Source: Chrysoperla carnea (taxonomy: Eukaryota; Arthropoda; Insecta; Neuroptera; Chrysopidae). Taken from it: a DNA stretch of 64,000 nucleotides. The stretch spans positions 31,759,501-31,823,500 of the forward strand of contig NC_058341.1 in NCBI RefSeq assembly GCF_905475395.1, given 5' to 3'. Position numbers and translations under genes: made by a program. The notes beneath the pieces were generated by a model. That model was not told the DNA's origin. It ran no database searches and saw nothing but the letters and a program-made list of their open reading frames with translations. Each line of letters begins with the position of its first letter. Position 1 is the stretch's first letter. Shown here piece after piece: positions 63,781-64,000 of this stretch.

Positions 63781-64000
63781 TTTATGTGCTGTACTTTGTT
63801 ATATGTGTATGGTATGTGCGTATGGTTTAAAAGATTGTAAACAAATTTTTCCGTTTAATATTATGTATCTAAGGGTTGCAAACTATAGTTCTTTTTTTTA
63901 TCGCTAGTTAGAGTCTTAGTATTAATATCCAATAGAAAAAGCCAACTTTAAAGCCCAATTGCACTTGCTTTGTCCGCCCCCATAACACCAACTTTACTTC

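Larger units (their letters stand above)
54708..64000 (+). other. First coding intron of the rabphilin-like gene (inferred)
   Basis: No further recognisable exon of any gene to the window end. A long first intron is usual for neuronal genes. Contains a CRE-core copy, hairpins, a 44-bp duplication and ~550-bp repeat copy D. A 149-codon minus-strand frame at 55835-56284 has no family character and overlaps a TACACCCTGTATATATTG motif typical of insect transposon ends. Confidence 0.5.

Overview
This is eukaryotic, very AT-rich, intron-bearing DNA. The six recognisable protein-coding genes all read as insect/arthropod orthologues: exostosin-2, NDUFS8, mitochondrial ribosomal protein L44, VMP1, a large C2H2 zinc-finger protein and a rabphilin-like N-terminus. 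Introns have GT..AG ends, there are no operons, and repeats fill the spaces. I take it for a holometabolous insect with a repeat-rich genome. The order cannot be fixed from the sequence, and I see no bacterial, viral or CRISPR content.

Layout. 1-4631 (+): last three coding exons of EXT2 (heparan sulfate polymerase). Its last intron holds a ~2.5 kb DNA transposon with long terminal inverted repeats and a perfect 9-bp target duplication, itself filled with nested elements. 5140-5475 (-): unrecognised single-exon ORF. 6422-7576 (-): complete NDUFS8 (complex I) in three exons, head-to-head with 8488-10138 (+): complete mRpL44 in four exons. The 0.9 kb between them is the likely shared promoter region. 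10.2-18.1 kb: mostly noncoding, with a 5'-truncated non-LTR retrotransposon remnant at 15.7-16.4 kb. 18172-20514 (-): complete VMP1 in four exons. 20.5-34.7 kb: gene-poor, with a SAP-motif ORF and several MITE/foldback-like elements, including a ~0.7 kb element flanked by TTAA. 34718-41659 (+): a nine-exon gene for a ~1172-residue protein with about 26 C2H2 fingers. 41.7-54.6 kb: gene-free, repeat-rich. 54628-54707 (+): first coding exon of a rabphilin-like gene. The rest of the window is its first coding intron (over 9.2 kb), with the remainder outside the window.

The genes are ordinary housekeeping, neuronal and regulatory loci with no evident shared pathway, apart from the divergent pair of nuclear-encoded mitochondrial genes. 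I saw no clear new biological system. The most notable structure is in the repeats: a ~550-bp family in four copies (one nested in the EXT2 transposon), a family of at least three copies carrying a TGACGTCA-like core, the 9-bp-TSD transposon with repeated TTGGTCA motifs in its arms, and the TTAA-flanked element with two diverged relatives.

Exon models were built by eye from reading frame, splice signals and recalled family sequences. Summed coding lengths are multiples of three for NDUFS8, mRpL44, VMP1 and the zinc-finger gene, which supports those models.
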